DNA of 45,000 nucleotides from Priestia megaterium. Lineage in GTDB: Bacteria; Bacillota; Bacilli; Bacillales; Bacillaceae_H. Under the pieces are notes generated by a model. The model was given only the letters and a program-made list of their open reading frames with translations. It was not told the DNA's origin and searched no databases. Below, in pieces: positions 26,949 to 33,546 of this stretch (its first letter is position 1; each line of letters opens with the position of its first letter). The stretch spans positions 1 through 45,000 of the forward strand of contig NZ_CP085444.1 in the NCBI RefSeq assembly GCF_023824195.1. Reading direction: 5' to 3'. A program made the position numbers and the translations under genes.

Positions 26949-28040
26949 TTATTGTGTTATTTTCACTTTAAAAGATTTAAATTTGACTGATTTTAAAGAA
27001 CCACCTTTAAAACCTAGATCTTTTGACTCGCCCTTTTCATCGAATTCAACTCCTCCACCATCTGTTGGAAGAGCTAAATAAGGAGTAACGGTCAATTCAG
27101 TAACATGTGAGTTAATTGGATCAAACTTTTTATTACTCTTAAATACTAGTTTATCTTTCACCATTTGACCTTCTGCCCCACCAGAATGGCTTGCAATCTC
27201 CTTCCCATCTTGATCAACTACTCGGAATTCTATATCTCCGGCTCTGCTTAGTTCAAAGTCCTCCCCTTTTTCAGCACTCTCATAAGATATACTCATACCT
27301 GTTTTACTTAAGGATAAATCTTCGACCTTAAGAGCAATGCCATCCACATTTTGTGAACGATGGATAGGAATCTTCTTAATATCCGTAATTTTTTTGATTG
27401 GATTTGAGAAATACCACGTCTCTCCATTCTTACCATGCAGGATTAATCCAAGATCAAAAGAATTTGGCATATCTTCAGATATGTTTATCTCCTGAATGGC
27501 CGTTCGGGTTGTTGCTGATTGAACTTTTTCCCCATATGAACCTGAGAATCCGTCAGGTGATTTTCCATTTATGGTAAAATCCATACCAGCACCAAAATAG
27601 TATTCTCCTAATTTTTTTTCTGATTTTATGATATAACCAAGGCTAATGCCATTTTGGTCATATAGAATTTCGTCAAGCGTAACAGATATTCCATTAACAG
27701 TTTGTGTCTCTCCGATCTGGCTGGTCAATCCATTTTTTTGAGCTTGTTTCAAACCAACGGAATTAGAATCTGCAAAAACAGAACCGATAATAGGTATTTG
27801 AGACAAAGTGCTTGCTAAAGCTGGAGATTGATAGGAAGAAGCAACTAATAGTCCAAAAGCGACTGCCACACTGGACAAAGCATATAAGCCCTTCCGTTTT
27901 CTGTTGCTAATTCTATATCTATGCTTATAACTTATCTTGTTGTCCTTCATTTGTTCTTCTGCTTGACCAATGCCTGCTTGAATAGCTGAACGAATCTGTT
28001 CTTTTGGGAAATTTTCTACCTGCTCATGAGATTCTTTCAT
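26949..28040 (-). CDS. DUF4179-type anti-sigma factor
   Basis: 363-aa membrane protein. The cytoplasmic N-terminus (about 1-50) is basic and helical, a single membrane helix follows (about 52-70, GLYALSSVAVAFGLLVASS), then PIIGSVFADSNSVGLKQAQ and extracellular beta-rich domains of the DUF4179/DUF5643 type. Such proteins hold an ECF sigma factor at the membrane until an envelope signal arrives. Its start lies inside the 3' end of the sigma gene (17-nt overlap), so translation is coupled and amounts are matched. AAAGGAG is just upstream of the ATG. The inducing signal is unknown. Confidence 0.88.
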   Translation of the reverse strand: MKESHEQVENFPKEQIRSAIQAGIGQAEEQMKDNKISYKHRYRISNRKRKGLYALSSVAVAFGLLVASSYQSPALASTLSQIPIIGSVFADSNSVGLKQAQKNGLTSQIGETQTVNGISVTLDEILYDQNGISLGYIIKSEKKLGEYYFGAGMDFTINGKSPDGFSGSYGEKVQSATTRTAIQEINISEDMPNSFDLGLILHGKNGETWYFSNPIKKITDIKKIPIHRSQNVDGIALKVEDLSLSKTGMSISYESAEKGEDFELSRAGDIEFRVVDQDGKEIASHSGGAEGQMVKDKLVFKSNKKFDPINSHVTELTVTPYLALPTDGGGVEFDEKGESKDLGFKGGSLKSVKFKSFKVKITQ

Positions 28041-28566
28041 TTAACTTATAGCTCCTTTCTAATTCACTTCTCAATTTTTTCTTTGCTCTACGTAAATACG
28101 TTTTTACTGTACTAACTGGTTTTTCCATCACATCCGAAATATCCTGAATGGACAGATCATGGTAGTAAAATAAGATAATAGACGTTTGATAAGATGAATT
28201 AAGTTTAGATAATGCCTCACTTAAATGAAAAGATTCAATTTCTTTTTCCTGTTTCTGATCTAACCTCTTTAATAATTCGTGTTCTTCATAAGGAACGATT
28301 TGTTCTCGTTTCTTTAATAGCTTGTAACACTCTCGTATAAGAATTCTAAATAACCAAGTTGAAAAATATTCTGGCTTTTGTAGATGACCTATTGCAAGAA
28401 ATGCTTTACATGCTGTTTCTTGAATAACATCAAGAGCATCTTCCTTTGTTCCAACATACGAAAGGGCCTTATAATAGAGCATTTTCTCTTCTTGGAAAAG
28501 TAATTCTTCGAAAGCTCTAGCGTCTCCATTAATTGCTTTTTTTACTGTATGTATATCATGTTTCAC
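28024..28566 (-). CDS. ECF-type RNA polymerase sigma factor
   Basis: 180 aa with region 2 (about 10-75; DALDVIQETACKAFLAIGHL and STWLFRILIRECYKLLKK) and region 4 (about 115-170; SIILFYYHDLSIQDISDVMEK with STVKTYLRRAKKKL). GTG 28566 is preferred because GAGGAGG lies 9 nt upstream; an ATG at 28599 lies before that site. A TGAAAC element at 28615-28620 (minus strand), typical of ECF -35 boxes, lies about 50 nt upstream of GTG and suggests autoregulation, though the -10 is not clear. Co-translated with its anti-sigma factor. Confidence 0.9.
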   Translation of the reverse strand: MKHDIHTVKKAINGDARAFEELLFQEEKMLYYKALSYVGTKEDALDVIQETACKAFLAIGHLQKPEYFSTWLFRILIRECYKLLKKREQIVPYEEHELLKRLDQKQEKEIESFHLSEALSKLNSSYQTSIILFYYHDLSIQDISDVMEKPVSTVKTYLRRAKKKLRSELERSYKLNERIS

Positions 28567-28614
28567 AGTGTCATCCCTCCTCTCATTAATTAGAGTCATC
28601 CTAACATAGAAAAA

Positions 28615-28620
28615 GTTTCA
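28615..28620 (-). promoter_or_regulatory. Possible ECF -35 element
   Basis: TGAAAC followed by a T-run on the minus strand, upstream of the sigma gene. It matches the -35 box of ECF promoters; the expected CGT-type -10 is not obvious. Confidence 0.35.
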
Positions 28621-28714
28621 CTATTCTTCTTTTTTTACAGTATTTTGATTTTACTATCCGTAAAGTGACCAATACCTCTCTTAAAATAAACTATCAAGGG
28701 ACCTTGGAATCCCT

Positions 28715-28965
28715 AATCCACTTAATGAAAAAGACAAGCCTATAGGCCAAGCCATAGCATATAAAAACCCATCACTTCTTACATAATTAGCTACCCCTTA
28801 CCTACTGCAGTAAGGGTTCTTTTTTATTTTTTGAGTGGACAGGCAAGCTTACTGCAGTAGCTACATAGTATCTAAAGAATCATACCTCCATTACCTAATC
28901 AGTAGCTAGCTCAGTGGCGCTACCGCGTTAATACAAGCTGTATACGCTTAGTGACGCCCTTCGTG
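28715..28965 (+). repeat. Dispersed noncoding element, copy B, with an oriT-like end
   Basis: About 250 bp shared with 14937-15188. It contains a terminator (CCCTTA / TAAGGG around CTGCAG with a T-run, about 28793-28830), GAGTGGACAGGCAAGCTTA and GTAGCTACATAGTATCTAAA. At the right end an imperfect inverted repeat (28925-28947, arms GCGT-ATAC and GTAT-ACGC) is followed directly by TTAGTGACGCCCTTCG (28948-28963). That order and sequence recall oriT nick regions of the RSF1010/pGO1 type (TAAGTGCGCCCT). Transfer-like genes start 115 bp downstream. Confidence 0.65.
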
Positions 28966-29078
28966 GAATCTGTAAGGGAGCTGAGCCGAAGAGGCGAAGG
29001 GGGCGACCGGATGCGTTGAGCTGAAATAATTGATACCTAAAAAGCAAAAAAATTAAATGAGAGAAAGAAGGTACCAAC

Positions 29079-29366
29079 ATGAGAAAAACAAAAGGATTGA
29101 CCTTTCGAAAAATCTTTCCTCCATCTCCCACGAGACCTCGTCCCTTCAAGGCTTATTCCTTTGTTCCATTTAGTCCACTAGCCATGCTTGACCCTACTAT
29201 TCTTACCATAGGAGGCATTGTATTAGGAATTGCGGTTATTGAACGAATCTTAGAACGCTGGGGTGTCATCGACCTGGTTGATCAATTGGCAAAGGTCATG
29301 CGCTTTATTTTACCTGTTGCGTTTTATAGCGCCTTGATTTACTTTTTTGCGACCTTTATGTTTTGA
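29079..29366 (+). CDS. Small two-helix membrane protein of a transfer-like operon
   Basis: 95 aa. The N-terminal 35 residues are basic and proline-rich (RKIFPPSPTRPRPF), followed by two hydrophobic helices (about 42-58 and 72-93). The start ATG follows AAAGAAGG at about 7 nt. It ends 12 nt before the FtsK-like gene and is probably co-transcribed with it. Small membrane proteins of this kind accompany FtsK-type ATPases in Gram-positive mobile elements; the precise role is unknown. Confidence 0.75.
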   Translation: MRKTKGLTFRKIFPPSPTRPRPFKAYSFVPFSPLAMLDPTILTIGGIVLGIAVIERILERWGVIDLVDQLAKVMRFILPVAFYSALIYFFATFMF

Positions 29367-29378
29367 GGAGGAATGTTG

Positions 29379-30512
29379 GTGTTTGAAAAACTAAAACTGC
29401 GTGGCCAATTGATTAAAGCGTTTCGTACAGCAGAGATTTATAGGGTCATAAAGCGTGGAGATCGTACTTCCTATCTGTTTCCGAAAATTCATCAAATTGA
29501 TAACCATCATACGTACACCCGGTACGTCTTTTCCTTACTAAATGGGATTGATCCTGAGCTTTTAAACAAAAAGAGATGGGCGTTACGCCAAGTATTAGGC
29601 AGCAACATCGAAATAAACGGCAGCCTAAAAAACTTTAGTATCACTGTCCACCATAAAAGCTTACCGAAGATACTTACCTACAAGTATGAAACCATTCACC
29701 CTCATATAGAGAAAATGGAGCTTCCGGTTTTCATTGGTCAAGATATCTATGGAAACCCCGTTTCATGGGATTTTGCAGATTTAGAAACGTTACTGATTTC
29801 TGGCGAAATTGGAGCAGGAAAGAGCAGTCTCATGCGTGTTATCCTCACCACATGGGTGAAATATACATCGCCTGACGATTTGCGATTAGTATTAGTCGAT
29901 CTCAAACGAGCCGATTTAGGGCTGTTTCATGGGATTGAGCATGTGGATGCGCTTTGTTTTGAGGCAAAGGATATGAGAAAACCTTTTGCTTTATTACGGG
30001 CTGAAATGTATCGAAGAGGCGATTTACTGATAGAGCATGGGGTGACGCATATCAGGAGGCTTCCTTTTAAGCTGCCTCGTATCGTTGTGGTAATTGATGA
30101 AATGTCTATAGTGAAGAGAGAAACGGATCTTGTAGAAATGATCCAACAGTTTGCCAGCCAAGGTCGTGCGTTAGGTGTTCATACGATTATTGCCATGCAG
30201 CGTCCCGATGCCGATTTGTTAAATTCAGCACTAAAAGCAACCTTACGGGTTCGGATCTCTGGCAGGCAGGCCGATGCGATAAATGCGAAAGTAGCCGGAG
30301 TAATTGGCGCAGAAGAAATCGATGCCGCAGCTAGGGGACGGATGAAAATTAAGATTGATGAGGTCAAAGAGTTTCAAGCCTTTTTCTTAGATGAAGGAGC
30401 TTGTAAGGAAATACTTTCACCTTATAAAACGCTCGTGAAAGATCCTGAACCAGAACTAGAAGTGGTATCACAGTCTATTTTTGGGTTATTAGAGAAGGAG
30501 GAGCAGCGATGA
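29379..30512 (+). CDS. FtsK/SpoIIIE-type DNA translocase of a mobile element
   Basis: About 377 aa. A beta-rich N-terminal part (to about 130) precedes the FtsK ATPase: Walker A in LISGEIGAGKSSLMR, VLVDLKRADLG, Walker B in IVVVIDEMS and a sensor-like GVHTIIAMQRPDADLL. There is no membrane segment of its own; the preceding small protein may supply it. Such short FtsK-like ATPases act as coupling or DNA-pumping proteins on plasmids and integrative elements. GTG 29379 suits GAGGAGG best; ATG 29373 is too close. The end overlaps the next gene by 4 nt (ATGA). Confidence 0.88.
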   Translation: MFEKLKLRGQLIKAFRTAEIYRVIKRGDRTSYLFPKIHQIDNHHTYTRYVFSLLNGIDPELLNKKRWALRQVLGSNIEINGSLKNFSITVHHKSLPKILTYKYETIHPHIEKMELPVFIGQDIYGNPVSWDFADLETLLISGEIGAGKSSLMRVILTTWVKYTSPDDLRLVLVDLKRADLGLFHGIEHVDALCFEAKDMRKPFALLRAEMYRRGDLLIEHGVTHIRRLPFKLPRIVVVIDEMSIVKRETDLVEMIQQFASQGRALGVHTIIAMQRPDADLLNSALKATLRVRISGRQADAINAKVAGVIGAEEIDAAARGRMKIKIDEVKEFQAFFLDEGACKEILSPYKTLVKDPEPELEVVSQSIFGLLEKEEQR

Positions 30513-31204
30513 GTTTCCGTTTATCTCAACGTGATAAAGACATCATAGCGTTTATTAATCAATTTAGAGCCGTGGATCGAGACTCATTAGTTGACCTATT
30601 CTTTAAACAACTGAAATCGCCCGTAAATGCATGTAATAGTGTGATGGTACGTTTATATCGATTAGGGGTAATTGAACGCACACAGCAGTATTCTCCGACC
30701 GTCTATTTACCCGTGGATGCAAAGATCAAAAAGAACTCTCAAAAAATATTACATTTCCTTTCTATCTTGGATGTCTATAAACAAATGTGTACGTATAGCA
30801 CACCTAAACAGGTCATTGTCGAAGATAAGCCCACCGGACGAAAAGGAGGGATTGAACCGGATCTGTTTTGTATTTTTAAAGGATCTCCTTTTTGGATTGA
30901 AATACAACGCAATCAGTATTCAGAACAGAAAATGCAAACGAAGATCAATCTCTATGAGGAATTTTTCTTTTCGGATGAATGGAAAGCATTGTATTGGCAG
31001 CCTAAGGACCGATCAACGATCTTCCCTTCTGTCATTTTAATTACACCTGTTCGTTATGCTGTATCTTCAGAACATATTCGTCTCATACAAGTAGCAAGTA
31101 TTCATGAATTGATGGAGAAATATAAGAGTCCTGTCAAACAACAAAAAGAATCGAGAATAAAAAACAATTCTTCTTCTAATGGAATCAAGATAAAGTTAAC
31201 ATAA
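30509..31204 (+). CDS. Replication-relaxation family protein
   Basis: 231 aa. The N-terminal 70 residues form a winged helix (LSQRDKDIIAFINQFRAVD…RLYRLGVIER). The rest is a nuclease-like domain with GGIEPDLFCIFKG and PFWIEIQRNQ, giving Asp and Glu-x-Gln in the order seen in PD-(D/E)XK folds, then a basic tail. It matches the Replic_Relax family, which occurs next to FtsK-like ATPases on Bacillus and Streptomyces elements. It probably acts at the element's DNA during replication or mobilisation. Whether it nicks DNA is not shown here. GAAGGAGGAG lies just upstream. Confidence 0.82.
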   Translation: MSFRLSQRDKDIIAFINQFRAVDRDSLVDLFFKQLKSPVNACNSVMVRLYRLGVIERTQQYSPTVYLPVDAKIKKNSQKILHFLSILDVYKQMCTYSTPKQVIVEDKPTGRKGGIEPDLFCIFKGSPFWIEIQRNQYSEQKMQTKINLYEEFFFSDEWKALYWQPKDRSTIFPSVILITPVRYAVSSEHIRLIQVASIHELMEKYKSPVKQQKESRIKNNSSSNGIKIKLT

Positions 31205-31298
31205 ACTATTTTAGGTTAATCAAAATTTCTAATTTAGTTATCATTAGGAATATAGTAAAGTTTGTAGAAAAGGTACTACTTTACGGAGGATACTTATT

Positions 31299-31535
31299 TT
31301 GTTAATTATAATTAGAAATTCTTTAATAATAGCTGTTTGTCTTTATTTGGCAGGTGTTTTTCTACCTGAAATAATGAATGTAAATGAGACCGTTGCAAAA
31401 TATTTATTTGTAATACCAGTTGGTATTTGGGGTATTAAGTCAAAGAATAAATGGTGGATTAACCTTATTTCTTTTCTTTTAGCTCTTATTATTCTAATTT
31501 TTTCTTTGGATTTATTACCCGAAAGCATGCTGTAA
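31299..31535 (+). CDS. Small three-helix membrane protein
   Basis: 78 aa with hydrophobic segments at about 4-24, 34-48 and 52-74. TTG 31299 has GGAGGA 8 nt upstream. It lies downstream of the transfer-like genes with its own terminator. No family recognised; a role in the membrane is all that can be said. Confidence 0.65.
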   Translation: MLIIIRNSLIIAVCLYLAGVFLPEIMNVNETVAKYLFVIPVGIWGIKSKNKWWINLISFLLALIILIFSLDLLPESML

Positions 31536-31546
31536 AAGATAAAAGT

Positions 31547-31579
31547 AAAAAGCTAACTCGTAGAATGAGATAGCTTTTT
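31547..31579. terminator. Terminator after the small membrane protein gene
   Basis: AAAAAGCTA / TAGCTTTTT outer stem with an inner CTC / GAG pair, T-run at the end. Confidence 0.8.
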
Positions 31580-31784
31580 ATTAGGACTGCTAATTATAAA
31601 GTACCAAAATATAACCGCAAGTAAACAATAGCACATTTTTGCCGTAATGGATATTTTTGGATGAATCGACATATGTATAAAAGGTAGTCTTTTTATACGC
31701 CTTTTCTTCACACACACCTGGAGAAATCACCGTCATATCAAAGGTGTATAAAAAGCTGCATATCCGATTAAAGGCACCCACGAG

Positions 31785-31812
31785 AGAACCCTTTTCCTGT
31801 AAGGGTTCTTTT
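31785..31812 (+). terminator. Stem-loop in intergenic DNA
   Basis: AGAACCCTT / AAGGGTTCT stem with a TTCCTGT loop, then TTTTG. No plus-strand gene lies just upstream; 31583-31784 shows no convincing gene. Confidence 0.6.
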
Positions 31813-31853
31813 GCTTTATTACTTCCTTGAAGAGTGTTTATGTAAACTAGATT

Positions 31854-31868
31854 TGTATATCGTATACA
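31854..31868. promoter_or_regulatory. Palindrome TGTATA-N3-TATACA upstream of the small gene
   Basis: Perfect 6-bp arms about 45 nt upstream of the extended -10 of the 33-aa gene. A similar string, TGTATACTTTATACA, lies at about 32125. It could be an operator, but the regulator is unknown. Confidence 0.35.
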
Positions 31869-31940
31869 TACCTGAATGTTTCTTATTTAGTAAAAGAATG
31901 GTGATATAATTATAGAAAGATCTATACAGGGAGTAGGAAT

Positions 31941-32042
31941 ATGATGAATCCAAAAGAAAAGCAAAGTTCAAAATTTAGCAATGTGTTTAAATCCTACGAA
32001 CAATTTTTGAAAAAGATTTTAAATATGTTTTTTACAAGATGA
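31941..32042 (+). CDS. 33-aa small protein with its own promoter and terminator
   Basis: ATG 31941 follows CAGGGAGTAGGAAT. The peptide starts MMNPKEKQSSKF, is Lys/Ser-rich at first and ends in an amphipathic stretch YEQFLKKILNMFFTR. An extended -10 (TGATATAAT at about 31900) lies upstream and a strong terminator (32053-32091) starts 11 nt after the stop, so it is a self-contained unit of about 180 nt. It could be a small membrane-active or regulatory peptide. I know no homologue. Confidence 0.55.
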   Translation: MMNPKEKQSSKFSNVFKSYEQFLKKILNMFFTR

Positions 32043-32052
32043 TATTTCATAC

Positions 32053-32091
32053 AAAAAGCTTTTAAGAAATATAACTCTTAAAAGCTTTTTT
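32053..32091 (+). terminator. Terminator of the 33-aa gene
   Basis: AAAAAGCTTTTAAGA / TCTTAAAAGCTTTTT, a 15-bp stem followed by further T. Confidence 0.9.
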
Positions 32092-32103
32092 GTTTCCTAG
32101 AAC

Positions 32104-32191
32104 TGTGATTATGTTAACTAAAGTTGTATACTTTATACAGCCTAAAGACAGAAAAACTCCCCCAATGCGTTAAGGGGGTTTTTCTGTTTTT
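32104..32191 (+). repeat. Repeat unit 1: gene-end remnant plus hairpin
   Basis: ATGTTAACTAAA, TATACAGC and ACAGAAAAACT occur here in the same order as in the unit at 32409-32484. Read as protein, both encode (L/I)MLTK-VY-IQ-K-RKT. The unit ends in a strong stem, ACAGAAAAACTCCCCC / GGGGGTTTTTCTGT (32148-32187), with a T-run. Confidence 0.55.
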
Positions 32192-32272
32192 AGGAGTTAG
32201 CTAAGTGATGATTCATCCATCTTGAGTAGTTTGCTCAAGATGTTATTTATTATTCATTTTTATAATTATTAT

Positions 32273-32500
32273 ATGAAAAGAAACAGACTTGTTAGGAAGT
32301 CTGCAACTGCAACAAGAAATAAAGCTATTTATATACAACAGGTATTGTATATGATCCAACGAACTTTAGCAGTCTGCCCTGTTGAGGAGATTCTATACTT
32401 TATTGATCTTATGTTAACTAAACATGTCTACCATATACAGCGTAAAAACAGAAAAACTACTGACCATGCTCCAGTAGTTTTCTCTATGAATAGTGAGTAA
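32273..32500 (+). CDS. Uncertain small protein overlapping the repeat unit
   Basis: 75 codons from ATG 32273 (MKRNRLVRKSATATRNKA…) to 32500. The middle (VEEILYFIDLMLTKHVYHIQ) is helical, and part of it is repeated as an end fragment at 32104-32170, which suggests a real small protein with a truncated paralogue. No ribosome binding site is visible, and the 3' part contains a hairpin (32450-32484). It may be a decayed gene. Confidence 0.3.
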   Translation: MKRNRLVRKSATATRNKAIYIQQVLYMIQRTLAVCPVEEILYFIDLMLTKHVYHIQRKNRKTTDHAPVVFSMNSE

Positions 32501-32576
32501 TTAGAAGTTGTTTTTGAAATCATATATTGACCTCTGGATTAGTTTGTTCAAGTTAGTAAGAACTTATGTATAGAGA

Positions 32577-32630
32577 AGAGAAAAACCTACTGTCTATGGG
32601 GTCAGTCCCATGTTCAGTAGGTTTTTCTCT
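32577..32630. terminator. Third AGAAAAAC-type stem-loop
   Basis: AGAGAAAAACCTACTG / CAGTAGGTTTTTCTCT, 16 bp perfect, with an inner ATGGG / CCCAT stem. It shares the AGAAAAAC arm with the hairpins at 32148 and 32450. Confidence 0.75.
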
Positions 32631-32761
32631 TAGCTTATTCATAGCACACAATGAAGGATTGAAAATGAACATCTCTCCATCTTTTCAATAGTGTGCTCAA
32701 TTAGGATATAAATCATTCACATAAATATTTCACCAGCTATGAAACATTTATGTATAGAAAA

Positions 32762-32819
32762 TGATACATCTTGTATTATTTTTGATACGAGATGTATCAA
32801 AAGCAGGCTTAAGCCTGCT
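32762..32819. repeat. Two adjacent palindromes
   Basis: TGATACATC / GATGTATCA (32762-32799, 20-nt loop) followed by the perfect palindrome AGCAGGCTTAAGCCTGCT (32802-32819). A smaller TAGCCTT / AAGGCTA pair follows. They could terminate minus-strand transcription from the HTH gene or form a cruciform. Confidence 0.55.
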
Positions 32820-32897
32820 CCTATAGCCTTAAAGGCTAATATATAGTTAAGAAAGACATATTAGTTTTTGTGAGGGTTCTTGATGTAGATTTTGAAA

Positions 32898-33068
32898 CTA
32901 TTTAACAGCTTCTGTCATAGACTGCGTGTTCAACTTTTTCAAGATACTCCTTCTTTGATTCTTAATTGTGCACTCTTCTTTATGGAGAATATCTTGTATT
33001 TCTGAGATAGAATGACCATCAATAGAAAGAGCAAAGACTTCTTGTTCTGCTTGAGTTATTTGATTCAT
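32898..33068 (-). CDS. Tiny LuxR/GerE-type HTH protein
   Basis: 56 aa, the whole protein being one LuxR-type helix-turn-helix: ITQAEQEVFALSIDGHSISEI, split here by length, then DILHKEECTIKNQRRSILKKL. It matches the GerE/LuxR_C pattern (xxEVxxLxxxGxSxxEIxxxLxxxxxTIKxxxxxIxxKL). ATG 33068 has a weak GAAAG upstream and starts 9 nt after the stop of the frame-shifted small gene, so the two form one operon. It probably binds DNA as a dimer, much as GerE does. Its target is unknown. Confidence 0.7.
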   Translation of the reverse strand: MNQITQAEQEVFALSIDGHSISEIQDILHKEECTIKNQRRSILKKLNTQSMTEAVK

Positions 33069-33077
33069 AAATACTTT

Positions 33078-33208
33078 CTATTCCAGGGTTTTACATTCTT
33101 TTTCTGCACTCTTTAGCCCAGCAACTTCATCAACTAAATCAGACGCTACACTCAAGATATTTTCAATACCCATTAATAGTTTTTCAATAGTTTTTCGCTT
33201 TTATCCAT
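33078..33208 (-). pseudogene. Small helical protein gene with a one-base frameshift
   Basis: Starts at ATG 33208 behind GGAGGG and reads MDKSEK, then the frame breaks at an A-run. If one base is added, it continues as TIEKLLMGIENILSVASDL and ends at TAG 33078, a 43-aa helical protein. The length of 131 nt confirms one missing base. It could be a mutation, a sequencing error in a homopolymer, or a -1 shift site. It precedes the LuxR-type HTH gene. Confidence 0.5.
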
Positions 33209-33280
33209 GATAAGGCCCTCCTACTTTTTGAGGGCAACCTATGTTATAATAAAAGTCCGTTACGTACTAAGTTTTGACAT

Positions 33281-33316
33281 GGGGGTGCTTTCCTAGCCGG
33301 GAAAGTGCCCTTTTTC
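33281..33316 (+). terminator. Stem-loop with T-run
   Basis: GGG-TG-CTTTCC / GGGAAAG-TG-CCC followed by TTTTT. It lies between the minus-strand HTH operon and the 517-aa gene, with no plus-strand gene just upstream. Confidence 0.65.
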
Positions 33317-33437
33317 ATGTTATTTTGTTTGGACTTGGATTGTTTATAATAATGTTTGATCAAGAATCTTGTATATAACAGGATTTTTTTGTTTGATAGT
33401 AAACCCATTTCATTGACTAAGAAATAGCTGAGTAATA

Positions 33438-33489
33438 CAATCGTTGGATTTAATTTATCTAACGATTGCTGTTTCGTTGTTGCTATACT
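33438..33489 (+). promoter_or_regulatory. Inverted repeat and -10-like box before the 517-aa gene
   Basis: CAATCGTT / AACGATTG arms at 33438 and 33461 (15-nt spacing), then TATACT at about 33484. This is a possible operator plus promoter, about 60 nt upstream of the start codon. The rest of 33317-33546 shows no gene. Confidence 0.4.
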
Positions 33490-33546
33490 AGGATTCGATG
33501 AGTTTTTAACGACTTAAATGTTTATCATGAAGAAGGAGAGAATTGA

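Noticed and set aside
28928..29149. 73-codon frame on the minus strand over the oriT-like end
   Set aside because: It overlaps the start of the small membrane protein gene and the noncoding element, and has no ribosome binding site.
31590..31781. 63-codon minus-strand frame starting at GTG
   Set aside because: Its apparent ribosome binding site is one arm of the hairpin at 31785-31812, and the product resembles no family.
32122..32140. Operator copy TGTATACTTTATACA
   Set aside because: The same bases can be read as the coding part of a repeated gene end (VYFIQ versus VYHIQ), so a regulatory role is not needed.
33078..33208. Programmed -1 frameshift in the small helical gene
   Set aside because: The A-run is only five bases and there is no stem-loop at the right distance; a one-base loss is simpler. 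Kept as a frameshifted gene.
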